From: an uncultured Lachnospiraceae bacterium
Lineage (GTDB): Bacteria > Bacillota > Clostridia > Lachnospirales > Lachnospiraceae
NCBI GenBank assembly: GCA_910585075.1
Contig: CAJUED010000062.1
Coordinates: forward strand, 1-20,154
Length of the DNA: 20,154 nt
Reading direction: 5' to 3'
Shown here: positions 9,301 through 15,545 of the stretch, piece after piece
Position numbering within the stretch: the first letter of the stretch is position 1
Layout: each line of letters starts with the position of its first letter
The notes under the pieces: model-generated
What the model was told of the DNA's origin: nothing
Seen by the model: the letters and a program-made list of their open reading frames with translations, nothing else
Database searches by the model: none
Made by a program: the position numbers and the translations under genes

Positions 9301-9535
9301 TTCCCAGGAATCCCCCACAGTCCTTGACCTGATTTTGGGCCACAGGATTGACCTGGTCATTGACACGCCTACCCAGGGGCGGGATAAATCAAGGGACGGC
9401 TTTTTGATTCGCAGAACCGCCATTGAGACCGGGGTCAACTGTATCACCGCCATGGACACAGCCCGGGCGCTGGTGACCAGCCTGGAGAATGCAAACGATA
9501 AGTTTACGTTGATAGATGTGGCTTCTATTGGATAA
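6338..9535 (+). CDS. carB: Carbamoyl-phosphate synthase large subunit
   Basis: The 1065-aa synthetase subunit, close in length to characterised CarB, uses two ATP to make carbamoyl phosphate from bicarbonate and CarA-derived ammonia. The two homologous halves are obvious: GSGPIVIGQAAEFDYAGTQ near residue 11 and GSGPIRIGQGIEFDYCSV near residue 557. Each is followed by an ATP-grasp domain with RPAYTLGGSGGG or RPSYVLGGQGMQ and VIEVNPR. A methylglyoxal-synthase-like regulatory domain fills about 935-1055. ATG 6338 overlaps carA by 8 nt behind GGAGGAGG (6324-6331), so the pair is translationally coupled. No frameshift or missing motif was seen. Allosteric control by UMP or ornithine is expected from the family but cannot be read from the sequence. 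Confidence 0.98.
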   Translation: MPKNPSVKRVMVIGSGPIVIGQAAEFDYAGTQACRSLKEEGVEVILVNSNPATIMTDKNIADKVYIEPLNVRVLQQIIEKEKPDSILPTLGGQAGLNLGMELAESGFLEVHGVKLLGTTAATIKKAEDRQEFKDTMEKIGEPCAASKVVETVEDGVAFTRTIGYPVVLRPAYTLGGSGGGIAHNQEELESILENGLRLSRVGQVLVERCIAGWKEIEYEVMRDGAGNCITVCNMENIDPVGVHTGDSIVVAPSQTLGDKEYQMLRTSALNIINELQITGGCNVQFALHPTSFEYCVIEVNPRVSRSSALASKATGYPIAKVAAKIALGYTLDEIKNAITGKTYASFEPTLDYCVVKMPRLPFDKFITAKRTLTTQMKATGEVMSICDNFEGALMKAIRSLEQHVDCLLSYDFSALSLKELEYRLKKVDDQRIYVIAEALRKGMDYDTIHEITMIDHWFIDKLAILVEMERALSDGPLTVELLKEAKRIEFPDSVISRLTGISEEEIKKLRYDNGIVAAYKMVDTCAAEFEAATPYYYSVYGSENEAVKTNPPQKVLVLGSGPIRIGQGIEFDYCSVHATWAFAKAGYETIIINNNPETVSTDFDIADKLYFEPLTPEDVESIVNIEKPDGAVVQFGGQTAIKLTESLMKMGVPILGTKAEDVDAAEDRELFDKILEQTQIPRAAGGTVYTAAQAKEVANRLGYPVLVRPSYVLGGQGMQIAISDEEIEEFMNIINRIAQDHPILVDKYLEGKEIEVDAVCDGTDILIPGIMEHIERTGVHSGDSISVYPAFTISDRVKEKLTEYTRRLAKALHVKGLINIQFIAIGEDVYVIEVNPRSSRTVPYISKVTGIPIVDLATEVMIGKTIRELGYEPGLCPEADYFAIKMPVFSFEKIRGAEISLGPEMKSTGECLGIGRTFKEALYKAFLGAGVDLPRHKQMIITVKDADKGEAVELGRRFEKLGYTIYATRSTAAALNDAGVKARKVNKISQESPTVLDLILGHRIDLVIDTPTQGRDKSRDGFLIRRTAIETGVNCITAMDTARALVTSLENANDKFTLIDVASIG

Positions 9536-9590
9536 AATAGATAAAAAATTTTAACAAATCCATCTCCGGACAGCCAGGAAAAGAATAGTT

Positions 9591-9631
9591 GCGGAAACCT
9601 TGATTTTTTACAAGGGTTCCGCTTTTTGTTT
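9591..9631 (+). terminator. Rho-independent terminator of carAB
   Basis: A 12-bp stem with one mismatch (9591-9602 with 9611-9622) and an 8-nt loop is followed directly by TTTTTGTTT at 9623-9631. It lies 56 nt after the carB stop. On the opposite strand there is no T-run, so it serves carAB and not the convergent hxlR-type gene. Confidence 0.9.
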
Positions 9632-9669
9632 GTACACTATGATAAAACTTCGAATGGGGGAAATGAAGA

Positions 9670-10035
9670 CTATTTCTTATATGGATTCTCATAATCCGGG
9701 CATAGGTATGTCTCGCTCCATGCCATCATCGTTTGCAGGACGGGGATAAAGCTCTCCCCAAATTCAGTTAATGAATACTCTACCTTCGGCGGGATTTCTT
9801 TATAGATTTCCCGGTGGAGGAATCCGTCGCTTTCCAGTTCCCGGAGCTGCTTGGTCAGTGTGGACTGTGTGATACCGTCAAGGCGGCGCATCAGTTCCCC
9901 GAATCGCTGGACTTTGTAAAAGGACACATACCATAAGATCAGGATTTTCCATTTGCCGCCGATCACGGACTGGAGCCTGCCCATGGGTATGCAGCGGGCA
10001 ATCACATCTTTGTCATTGAATTTATTTTCAGCCAT
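9670..10035 (-). CDS. HxlR family winged-helix transcriptional regulator
   Basis: A 121-aa HxlR/MarR-like DNA-binding protein. Family features are clear: CxxxGRLQSVIGGKWKILIL at the start of the domain, RFGELMRRLDGITQSTLTKQLRELESDGF as recognition helix and turn, and PPKVEYSLTEFGES for the wing. C15 sits where several HxlR-family sensors have their redox- or electrophile-sensing cysteine, so stress sensing is plausible but inferred. AGAGGTG (about 10043-10049) gives a 7-nt spacing to the ATG. It is divergent from two radical SAM genes, with an HxlR-type palindrome in the shared spacer, so it probably controls them and possibly itself. Confidence 0.92.
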   Translation of the reverse strand: MAENKFNDKDVIARCIPMGRLQSVIGGKWKILILWYVSFYKVQRFGELMRRLDGITQSTLTKQLRELESDGFLHREIYKEIPPKVEYSLTEFGESFIPVLQTMMAWSETYLCPDYENPYKK

Positions 10036-10058
10036 TTCATTACACCTCTTTTTCCAAC

Positions 10059-10087
10059 AGTATATTTCGGCTGTGGGGAAAAATCAA
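10059..10087 (-). promoter_or_regulatory. Promoter of the HxlR regulator gene
   Basis: On the minus strand TTGATT (10082-10087), a 17-nt spacer and TATACT (10059-10064). Transcription would begin near 10052, about 17 nt before the start codon. The palindrome at 10111-10132 lies just upstream of the -35 box. Confidence 0.6.
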
Positions 10088-10110
10088 GATACGGTTATTT
10101 TTGACAGATA

Positions 10111-10132
10111 GTATCCTTTTTGTAAAAGGTAC
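10111..10132. promoter_or_regulatory. Candidate HxlR operator
   Basis: An almost perfect inverted repeat: GTAtCCTTTT, a 3-nt centre TGT, then AAAAGGTAC. Its GTA/TAC ends resemble the AGTA/TACT half-sites known for HxlR-family regulators such as YodB and HypR. Further TACT or AGTA half-sites follow at 10148-10151, 10162-10165 and 10171-10174. The position in the divergent spacer is what autoregulation plus control of the radical SAM genes would need. Confidence 0.55.
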
Positions 10133-10147
10133 GAAAAACAATACTAT
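10120..10147 (+). promoter_or_regulatory. Possible promoter of the radical SAM pair
   Basis: TTGTAA (10120-10125), a 16-nt spacer and TACTAT (10142-10147). The -35 would lie inside the candidate HxlR operator, consistent with repression. An alternative is an extended -10 TGATACTAT at 10168-10176 without a good -35. The choice is uncertain. Confidence 0.35.
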
Positions 10148-10244
10148 TACTAAAAAAAGACAGTACTTGATACTATGGAATTTTAGAGGTAACTTAGTGC
10201 GAAAGAAGATATCCACTTGAGTAAGACACGAGGAGGAATGATTA

Positions 10245-11144
10245 ATGCACTACACAGGAACCATATGGAGGCCGCCTTATGAGGCGTCTTCCCTGCTTTT
10301 GGAAGTTACCGCAGGCTGTACGCACCACAGATGTAAATTTTGCACGCTTTATGCAGACCTGCCATTTCGGTTCAGAATGTCGCCCTCGGAGGATGTAGAG
10401 GCGGACTTGAAGGAAGCGCAGAAGAAGTACCACCGCTTTACAGGGAGGAAACCATCCCGTACTTTCCTGACAGGGGCGAACCCATTTGTGCTGAAATATG
10501 AAAGGCTGATGGAAATTGCGGGAATGGTACACAAATATTTTCCGGAGATGGAAACCATCGGCAGCTTTGCCAGGGTGACGGACATTACTCTGAAATCGGA
10601 CGAGGAGCTTGCCAGCCTGCATGGAGCAGGATATGATGGACTGACAATCGGCATCGAAACAGCAGATGATGAGGCACTGCAGTTTATGGACAAAGGCTAT
10701 CTTGCGGCTGATATTCTGGAGCAGTGTGGTCGTCTGGATAGGGTAGGCATCCGTTACAGCTTTTTCTATCTGACGGGAATATCCGGCGCAGGGTGTGGGG
10801 AGGATGGGGCGAGAGCTACCGCCGCGGTCTGCAACCGGCTCCACCCCATGGCGGTAGGCGCAAATATGTTGACAATTTATCCGGATTCCAGGCTGTATGG
10901 AGAAATCCGGAAAGGAAATTGGAAAGAAGAAAGCGAAATAGAAAAGTACAAAGAAGTCCGGGTGCTTTTGGAGGCTCTGGAAATCCCGACGGTTTTTGCG
11001 GCACTTGGGGCGTCCAATGCGTTCCGGATGCAGGGAACATTGCCCAGGGATAGGGGAAAGCTGTTGGATTTCCTTGACGATATTATAAAGAATGTGGGGG
11101 AGGATGAACTGCGGCATTACCGTGAGAGCGTCCACCATCTGTAA
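10245..11144 (+). CDS. Radical SAM protein, first of a tandem paralogous pair
   Basis: The 299-aa protein has a radical SAM core near its N-terminus, with cluster cysteines C25, C30 and C33 in GCTHHRCKFC. The spacing is C-x4-C-x2-C rather than the common C-x3-C-x2-C, as in related clostridial radical SAM proteins with GCxHNxCxFC. Later core features are FLTGANPF, SFARVTDI and LTIGIETADDEAL (the GTIES-like strand). It presumably binds a [4Fe-4S] cluster and cleaves S-adenosylmethionine; the substrate is unknown. AGGAGG at 10231-10236 precedes the ATG by 8 nt. Its stop TAA (11142-11144) is part of the ribosome-binding site of the second gene, so the two are translated from one mRNA. It is a full-length relative of its neighbour, alike from MHYTG/MHFTG to the C-terminus. 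Confidence 0.88.
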   Translation: MHYTGTIWRPPYEASSLLLEVTAGCTHHRCKFCTLYADLPFRFRMSPSEDVEADLKEAQKKYHRFTGRKPSRTFLTGANPFVLKYERLMEIAGMVHKYFPEMETIGSFARVTDITLKSDEELASLHGAGYDGLTIGIETADDEALQFMDKGYLAADILEQCGRLDRVGIRYSFFYLTGISGAGCGEDGARATAAVCNRLHPMAVGANMLTIYPDSRLYGEIRKGNWKEESEIEKYKEVRVLLEALEIPTVFAALGASNAFRMQGTLPRDRGKLLDFLDDIIKNVGEDELRHYRESVHHL

Positions 11145-11157
11145 GGAGGTGTTCCGG

Positions 11158-12039
11158 ATGCATTTTACGGGAAGGACATGGAGGCCGCATTACGAGGCAG
11201 ACTCCGTCATCATCCAGGCAACCTCCGGCTGCACTTATCGGAAATGCCGTTTTTGCAGCCTTTATAAAGACGAGTGCTTCCGTATGTCCCCGATGGAGGA
11301 GTTCGAAGAAGATTTAGAGGAGATCAAAAGCTATCAGCCCTATGCAAGGCGTATCTTCTGGACGGGAGCGAATCCATTTGCCATGAGCTATGAGAATCTG
11401 AAACTGCGGGCGCTGACGGTGAGAGACTACCTCATCAAGTGTCAGACTATGGCTATGTTTGCAAGCATAAGGGATATCAGGGATAAGGAAGTGTGGCAGC
11501 TTAAGAAACTGCGGGCAATGGGGATAAACGGGCTGAGTATCGGTACAGAAAGCGGGGATGATGATACCCTTGCGCTGGCAGGTAAAGGCTATAGGGCGGC
11601 TGATATTCTTAAGCAGTGCCGGAAACTGGACGAGGCAGAGATTGAATATTATTTTGTTTACATGACCGGGCTGGCGGGGAAAGGCAGGGGATACCAGAAT
11701 GCGATAAACAGCGCAAAGTTGTTCAGTCAGCTAAATCCCTATTTTATTTCGGTGGATTCCCTCACGCTGTTCCCTGACACGGAGCTGCATTGCATGGTGC
11801 AGGAGGGCAGGTTCACCCCTGCCGGAGAGAAAGAACGTCTGCAGGAGTTGCAGGTGTTTATCAGGAATTTACAGATACGGACGCATCTGTTTGCCAACTC
11901 CGGCTCAAATTTCTATCCGGTTATGGCTTATCTGCCAAAGGAGAGGGAGTCAGTAATCAGTGAGCTGCAACATGTTATAGACACAGTGAGCGAGGAGGAA
12001 ATGAAGGAATACCGCAGGAATTTGAAATCTTTAGGATGA
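11158..12039 (+). CDS. Radical SAM protein, second of a tandem paralogous pair
   Basis: The 293-aa paralogue of the upstream gene. It shares the opening (MHFTGRTWRPHYEA against MHYTGTIWRPPYEA), the cluster motif GCTYRKCRFC with C25, C30 and C33 in the same C-x4-C-x2-C spacing, TGANPF, FASIRDI, the LSIGTESGDDDTL strand and GYRAADILKQC. The two genes thus arose by duplication and have diverged substantially. The ATG at 11158 is chosen over an in-frame upstream ATG at 11092, because TAAGGAGGT (11142-11150) lies directly before it and the alignment with the paralogue begins there. Function is unknown; duplicated radical SAM enzymes under an HxlR regulator suggest a stress-linked or detoxifying reaction, which is inference. 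No clear plus-strand terminator follows. Confidence 0.88.
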   Translation: MHFTGRTWRPHYEADSVIIQATSGCTYRKCRFCSLYKDECFRMSPMEEFEEDLEEIKSYQPYARRIFWTGANPFAMSYENLKLRALTVRDYLIKCQTMAMFASIRDIRDKEVWQLKKLRAMGINGLSIGTESGDDDTLALAGKGYRAADILKQCRKLDEAEIEYYFVYMTGLAGKGRGYQNAINSAKLFSQLNPYFISVDSLTLFPDTELHCMVQEGRFTPAGEKERLQELQVFIRNLQIRTHLFANSGSNFYPVMAYLPKERESVISELQHVIDTVSEEEMKEYRRNLKSLG

Positions 12040-12084
12040 CGTATTTCTAAATGCTGACAGTGAAACTCATCTTGAAGCCGATGT

Positions 12085-12159
12085 ATCTATCATAAAATTT
12101 CCATTGCTTTGGGTGCCAGCTTGGATAAATTAATTGAAGTAGAAAGCAAGGGAAAATAG
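12085..12159 (+). pseudogene. Remnant of the C-terminal end of an XRE-type regulator
   Basis: A frame closed by TAG at 12157-12159 reads KISIALGASLDKLIEVESKGK, which matches the last helices of an HTH_3/XRE domain (consensus near KIAKALGVSLDELL). The frame is blocked by TGA at 12073-12075, and there is no start codon or ribosome-binding site, so only the tail of a former gene remains. It was recognised by eye on about 20 residues. Confidence 0.5.
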
Positions 12160-12191
12160 TTCTTCATCCCCTGCGCCTTTCCATACAAAAA

Positions 12192-12220
12192 GGCGCATAG
12201 ATTTTCATTTTCTATGCGCC
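12192..12220 (-). terminator. Terminator of the small membrane protein gene
   Basis: A perfect 9-bp stem (GGCGCATAG 12192-12200 with CTATGCGCC 12212-12220), read on the minus strand, is followed by TTTTTG from the A-run at 12187-12191. A competing 8-bp stem (12173-12180 with 12189-12196) shares the GGCGC, so the two hairpins are mutually exclusive; the second might serve the plus strand. Confidence 0.75.
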
Positions 12221-12280
12221 ATAACGCTATGCTATTTATTTTATTATAGTAATAAATACTTCTCTCCGATAAACTGAAAT

Positions 12281-12601
12281 TTATGAATGCCTTAAAAGAA
12301 TATCTTTGTATATCCGCCATACTGCATATATTCCCAATGTACTTTCAAGTAAAATGCAGATAATTCCGAATCCAAAACATATCAGACAAAGTATTCCTGT
12401 TGCCACAAATACCAAAGCGCATTTTATATATAACCTTGACATTTCATGATTATATCCTTGAACATCCTTCACTTTTTCTTTTAAATTTTTATCTCCTGAC
12501 CAAAAAGTAAGGGGTTCTCTGCTATTTTTGTTGTAATGCCCCATTACAAACAGAGGAAACGCACATAAAATACAGCAAACCAATCCAACGATTCCTTCCA
12601 T
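12281..12601 (-). CDS. Small hypothetical membrane protein, DUF3784-like
   Basis: The 106-aa product has a hydrophobic N-terminal helix (residues about 2-22), a polar middle (FWSGDKNLKEKVKDVQGYNHEMSRLY) and two closely spaced hydrophobic helices near residues 60-95. The layout of a helix, a D-x-x-x-YN segment and two more helices recalls the small clostridial DUF3784-type membrane proteins, but the assignment is tentative and the function unknown. The ATG at 12601 (MEGIVGL) is preferred to a TTG eight codons upstream, because the AAGGTGG sequence before it would lie inside the longer reading; its 10-nt spacing is rather long. It follows the MFS gene on the same strand after 54 nt but is more AT-rich, so shared transcription is possible and shared history less so. 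Confidence 0.65.
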   Translation of the reverse strand: MEGIVGLVCCILCAFPLFVMGHYNKNSREPLTFWSGDKNLKEKVKDVQGYNHEMSRLYIKCALVFVATGILCLICFGFGIICILLESTLGIYAVWRIYKDILLRHS

Positions 12602-12655
12602 AACTACAATTCCACCTTCCTTCAATTCTTCCTTCGCTTCTTTCCTGCATTGCTG

Positions 12656-13840
12656 TCAGTCGGAACTTCCGGACTTGGTAAGCGGCAGGAAAATCAAAAG
12701 CAGTATAGGGAAAGCAACGGCAATCAGTATACCATATTTCAAATTATCCCCAAACAGGGAGGAAGCGATTCCAACGGTGGTGGGCCCAAAGGAACAGCCC
12801 ACATCTCCCCCAAGGGCGAGGAGGGCGAACAAAAGGGTACCGCCGCCTTTTAGCTTTGCCGCTGAAATACTGAATGTCCCTGGCCAGAGGATGCCCACGG
12901 AAAGACCGCAAAGCCCGCATCCCACAAGGCCGAGCACCGGGGAGGGAGACAGAGCAATTAAAAGATAGCTGAATAAGCACAAAAGTCCGCTGAAAAACAT
13001 GAATTTATGCAAATCTATTTTTTCCCCATACTTGCCATAGATGGCTCTGGAGCTTCCCATCAGGATGGCGAAAAGCATAGGGCCTGCCAAATCGCCGATT
13101 GTCTTGCTCACATTAAGCCCTTTTTCCGCAAAGGTGGAAGCCCACTGGCTGACAGCCTGCTCACAGGCGCCGGCGCAGATCATGAGAATCAGTAAAATCC
13201 AGAAAAGCTTGTTGGTGATAAGCTCCTTAAGGGTCATCCCCTTTTCACCATCTGCAAGGAGAGGGGCAATGGGGACTTTGGCAAATAAAATAAGGTTCAG
13301 GGCGGGAACAATAGCCCACAGACCTGCCAGCACCTTCCAGTGTTCAATGCCCACAAAGGTAAAAAACAGGGTGGAGAGAAGCACTACGCCCACATGGCCC
13401 CAGCAGTAAAAGGAGTGGAGCAGACTCATGGCCGTTTCTTTATTGTCGGTAGGGCATGCCTCCACAATGGGGCTGATAAGCACTTCAATCAGGCCACCGC
13501 CTATGGCATAGATTACCACTGACGCCATCAGACCCGAAAAAGGGGTGGGCGCAAGCTCCGGCAGAAAAATCAGGCCTATGAGACCGGCGGCCGCAGTGAT
13601 ATGGGCAATCTGGATAGAAACCCGATAGCCAATCTTGTCGATAAAGGCAGGGGAAATCAAATCTATAAACAGCTGTAGTCCAAAGTTAAAGGTCACAAGA
13701 AATGTGATTTTGGACAGAGGGATTCCGTAGGATGACTGAAAAGTGAGAAACAACAGCGGAACAAAGTTGTTGATGATTGCCTGTACAATGTATCCCACAA
13801 AACAGGAATAAATCGTGTGTTTGTAAGTAAAGCCTTTCAT
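12656..13840 (-). CDS. MFS transporter, FucP/FHS-like
   Basis: The 394-aa polytopic inner-membrane protein has about 12 hydrophobic segments in two halves. Features include NFVPLLFLTFQ in helix 1, the loop 2-3 motif DKIGYRVSIQ (a variant of the MFS motif A) and SLLHSFYCWGHVGVV in helix 5, a pattern seen in sugar:proton symporters of the FHS (FucP) branch. The substrate cannot be told from the sequence. The only usable start is ATG 13840, yet its GGAGG (13854-13858) lies 13 nt away, an unusually long spacing that may lower translation. It is transcribed from a strong promoter with a palindrome just after the start site. Confidence 0.87.
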   Translation of the reverse strand: MKGFTYKHTIYSCFVGYIVQAIINNFVPLLFLTFQSSYGIPLSKITFLVTFNFGLQLFIDLISPAFIDKIGYRVSIQIAHITAAAGLIGLIFLPELAPTPFSGLMASVVIYAIGGGLIEVLISPIVEACPTDNKETAMSLLHSFYCWGHVGVVLLSTLFFTFVGIEHWKVLAGLWAIVPALNLILFAKVPIAPLLADGEKGMTLKELITNKLFWILLILMICAGACEQAVSQWASTFAEKGLNVSKTIGDLAGPMLFAILMGSSRAIYGKYGEKIDLHKFMFFSGLLCLFSYLLIALSPSPVLGLVGCGLCGLSVGILWPGTFSISAAKLKGGGTLLFALLALGGDVGCSFGPTTVGIASSLFGDNLKYGILIAVAFPILLLIFLPLTKSGSSD

Positions 13841-13871
13841 TTGTAGTATGAATCCTCCATTCTTGTCATAC

Positions 13872-13889
13872 TGACCGTTTTTTCGGTCA
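13872..13889. promoter_or_regulatory. Candidate repressor operator before the MFS gene
   Basis: A perfect inverted repeat TGACCG-TTTTTT-CGGTCA lies immediately downstream of the MFS promoter, where the first transcribed bases would be. The 6-6-6 arrangement is the type of site bound by TetR-family repressors. It could also form a short 5' UTR hairpin. No regulator gene lies next to it in the window. Confidence 0.45.
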
Positions 13890-13897
13890 CGTTTCCC

Positions 13898-13926
13898 ATT
13901 ATAATAGAAACATATGGTTTTGGCAA
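13898..13926 (-). promoter_or_regulatory. Promoter of the MFS transporter gene
   Basis: On the minus strand TTGCCA (13921-13926), a 17-nt spacer and TATAAT (13898-13903). Transcription would start near 13891. Hexamers and spacer length equal those of the hemerythrin promoter. Confidence 0.75.
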
Positions 13927-14052
13927 AGGTTAAATACGTAAGCTGATAAAAAGATGTGTGTGGGGACTATCTTTTTACTTTTGGGTATCGTTATAGGATG
14001 TAGAAAGTATTTTTCAAATTACAGGGGTAATTGGGGTACCAGGATTTATAGC

Positions 14053-14126
14053 TGTTAAAATAAGAGTGAAAGATTTATCAAATCTTCACTCCACAAGTTT
14101 GTATCTGCGATGCATCCACAAACTTG
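14053..14126 (+). promoter_or_regulatory. Two-hairpin leader before the ECF sigma operon
   Basis: A possible extended -10 (TGTTAAAAT, 14053-14061, no clear -35) is followed by two consecutive inverted repeats. The first is 14064-14076 with 14080-14091, 12 bp with one bulged A. The second is a perfect 9-bp CAAGTTTGT/ACAAACTTG, 14094-14102 with 14118-14126. Neither has a T-run, so they look like operators or leader structures rather than terminators. The rest of the 347-nt gap upstream (13927-14052) shows nothing clear. Confidence 0.4.
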
Positions 14127-14187
14127 ATATGCGCAAAAAGCAGCGCAGAAATAGGGTAAAAAATGAACTATTAGGAAAAGAGGTGAG

Positions 14188-14748
14188 GTGCTGAGGGTGG
14201 ATGGGGATTTTTGGCTGGTTCAGAGGATGCGGATGGGGGATGAGAGGGCGATTGAGGAGTTTGTTTTGAAGTATTATCCGCAAATATTAAAGTATTGCAG
14301 AGGACATATGGACGATTATGGGTATGCGGAGGATATGACCCAGGAAACCTTTGTGAGGTTTTTCCGGAATTTGGACAGGTATCAGGATTATGGGAAGATG
14401 GCGAATTATCTGTATGTGATAGCGGGAAATCTGTGCCGGGATTATTACCGGAAAAAGGGAAGGATTGCAAGGGAAGTTTTGGTGGAGGCCTCGATGGCGG
14501 TTTTAAAGGGGGAAGCATCCGGGGATGCCGGTCGGGATATGAAAAATCCGGATTTGCGGATGGATGTGCGTTTTGCCCTTGAAAGCCTTCCGGAGGAGTT
14601 GCGGGAGGTAGCTGTTTTATATTTTTTGCAGGAGAGGAAGCAAAAGGACGTTGCAAGGATTCTGGGAATCAGTGTCCCGCTGGTGAAGTACAGAATACGG
14701 AAAATAAGGGAAATATTCATGGCTTATTTTGGGAAGGAGGATGTATGA
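14188..14748 (+). CDS. ECF-type RNA polymerase sigma factor
   Basis: The 186-aa protein directs core RNA polymerase to a dedicated promoter set. Region 2 (about residues 17-85) has AEDMTQETFVRFFRNL and the following WxY-like NYLYVIAGNLCRDYYRKKGR. Region 4 (about 130-180) has LPEELREVAVLYFLQERKQKDVARILGISVPLVKYRIRKIREIF, a standard helix-turn-helix. No region 1 or 3 is present, which makes it an ECF (group 4) factor. The start is uncertain: GTG 14188 and GTG 14197 are both preceded by purine-rich GAGGTG. It overlaps the next gene by ATGA, so it heads an operon with a membrane protein and an ABC exporter. The membrane protein may take the place of an anti-sigma factor, which is inference. Confidence 0.93.
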   Translation: MLRVDGDFWLVQRMRMGDERAIEEFVLKYYPQILKYCRGHMDDYGYAEDMTQETFVRFFRNLDRYQDYGKMANYLYVIAGNLCRDYYRKKGRIAREVLVEASMAVLKGEASGDAGRDMKNPDLRMDVRFALESLPEELREVAVLYFLQERKQKDVARILGISVPLVKYRIRKIREIFMAYFGKEDV

Positions 14749-15524
14749 GATTATCGGATGCTCAAGTCAGGAGATATCTGGAAGCCGGGGAAAGCGCAGT
14801 CCGGGATGGAGACAATTTGCGAGAAGCTATAGAGAAGACGGTTGAAAAGTCGAAGGCCGCATTTTATGAAAATGAGGCGCAGGGGATTCTCTCGTCAGCG
14901 GAATTTTTGTATCAGCAGAGCAAATATATTCATAAGTACTGGTGGGTATTACAGGCGGGCGTTCTGGCAGCGCTATGGGCGTTATTGAAATTTGCAGGGA
15001 GCAGTTTTGATGTGCGAAGGTGCATGGGGGTAGGGGCTCCGGTTTTTGCGGTACTTTTTCTGCCGGAGCTGTGGAAGAACCGGAATGCCGGAGCAATGGA
15101 GATTGAATGTGCCGCCTACTACTCTTTAAGGCAGATTTATGCGGCGAGGATTTTTCTGTTTGGACTGGTGGATTTTTTTCTGCTTTGCTTTTTTTCCATG
15201 ACAATGATATTGACGGGAAGGCTCTTTGTATGGGAATTGCTGATTCATTTTTTTCTGCCTTATCTTGTAACCTGTTGTATTTGTTTTCAGACATTTATGA
15301 GCAGAAGAATGGTATCGGAAGCTCTTGCACTGGTGTCGTGCCTAGTCTGGTGTGTGATATGGAATCAGCTGGTGATGAGCGAAAGAGTGTATGAGGCAAT
15401 TTCCCCTGCCATCTGGCTTTCCATGCTGATGATCTCTCTTTTTTATCTGGGATATGGCATTTACAGGGTACAGAGGAAGGAAAATGGTAACAGTGAAGCC
15501 TTGCTCCACTGTTACGGCAAATGA
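14745..15524 (+). CDS. Polytopic membrane protein encoded with the ECF sigma factor
   Basis: A 259-aa protein of no family I can name. Residues 1-60 are polar and probably cytoplasmic; about six hydrophobic segments follow (near 66-84, 95-107, 130-155, 160-180, 190-210 and 220-240). It contains no zinc-finger anti-sigma motif (HxxxCxxC), but its place right after the sigma gene, with an ATGA overlap and GGAAGGAGG before the start, suggests it either holds the sigma factor at the membrane or belongs to the ABC transporter encoded next. The last 12 codons (GNSEALLHCYGK) are written by repeat copy D (15488-15514), so the original C-terminus may have been replaced. Confidence 0.8.
   Translation: MRLSDAQVRRYLEAGESAVRDGDNLREAIEKTVEKSKAAFYENEAQGILSSAEFLYQQSKYIHKYWWVLQAGVLAALWALLKFAGSSFDVRRCMGVGAPVFAVLFLPELWKNRNAGAMEIECAAYYSLRQIYAARIFLFGLVDFFLLCFFSMTMILTGRLFVWELLIHFFLPYLVTCCICFQTFMSRRMVSEALALVSCLVWCVIWNQLVMSERVYEAISPAIWLSMLMISLFYLGYGIYRVQRKENGNSEALLHCYGK
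15488..15514 (+). repeat. Dispersed structured repeat, terminal hairpin copy D inside a gene end
   Basis: A 27-bp stretch beginning TAACAGTGAAGC and ending CTGTTA. It pairs TAACAGTG with CACTGTTA, then AGC with GCT after one mismatch, around a CTT loop. TAACAGTGAAGC is shared exactly with the terminal hairpins of copies A and C. Only this last module of the element is present, and it is translated as the C-terminus of the membrane protein. Confidence 0.65.
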
Positions 15525-15545
15525 GTTATGGGAGGGAAAACCATT

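Noticed and set aside
12054..12064. TGACAGTGAAA resembling the repeat terminus
   Set aside because: One mismatch to TAACAGTGAA, but no closing CTGTTA and no other module of the repeat follows, so chance similarity is likely.
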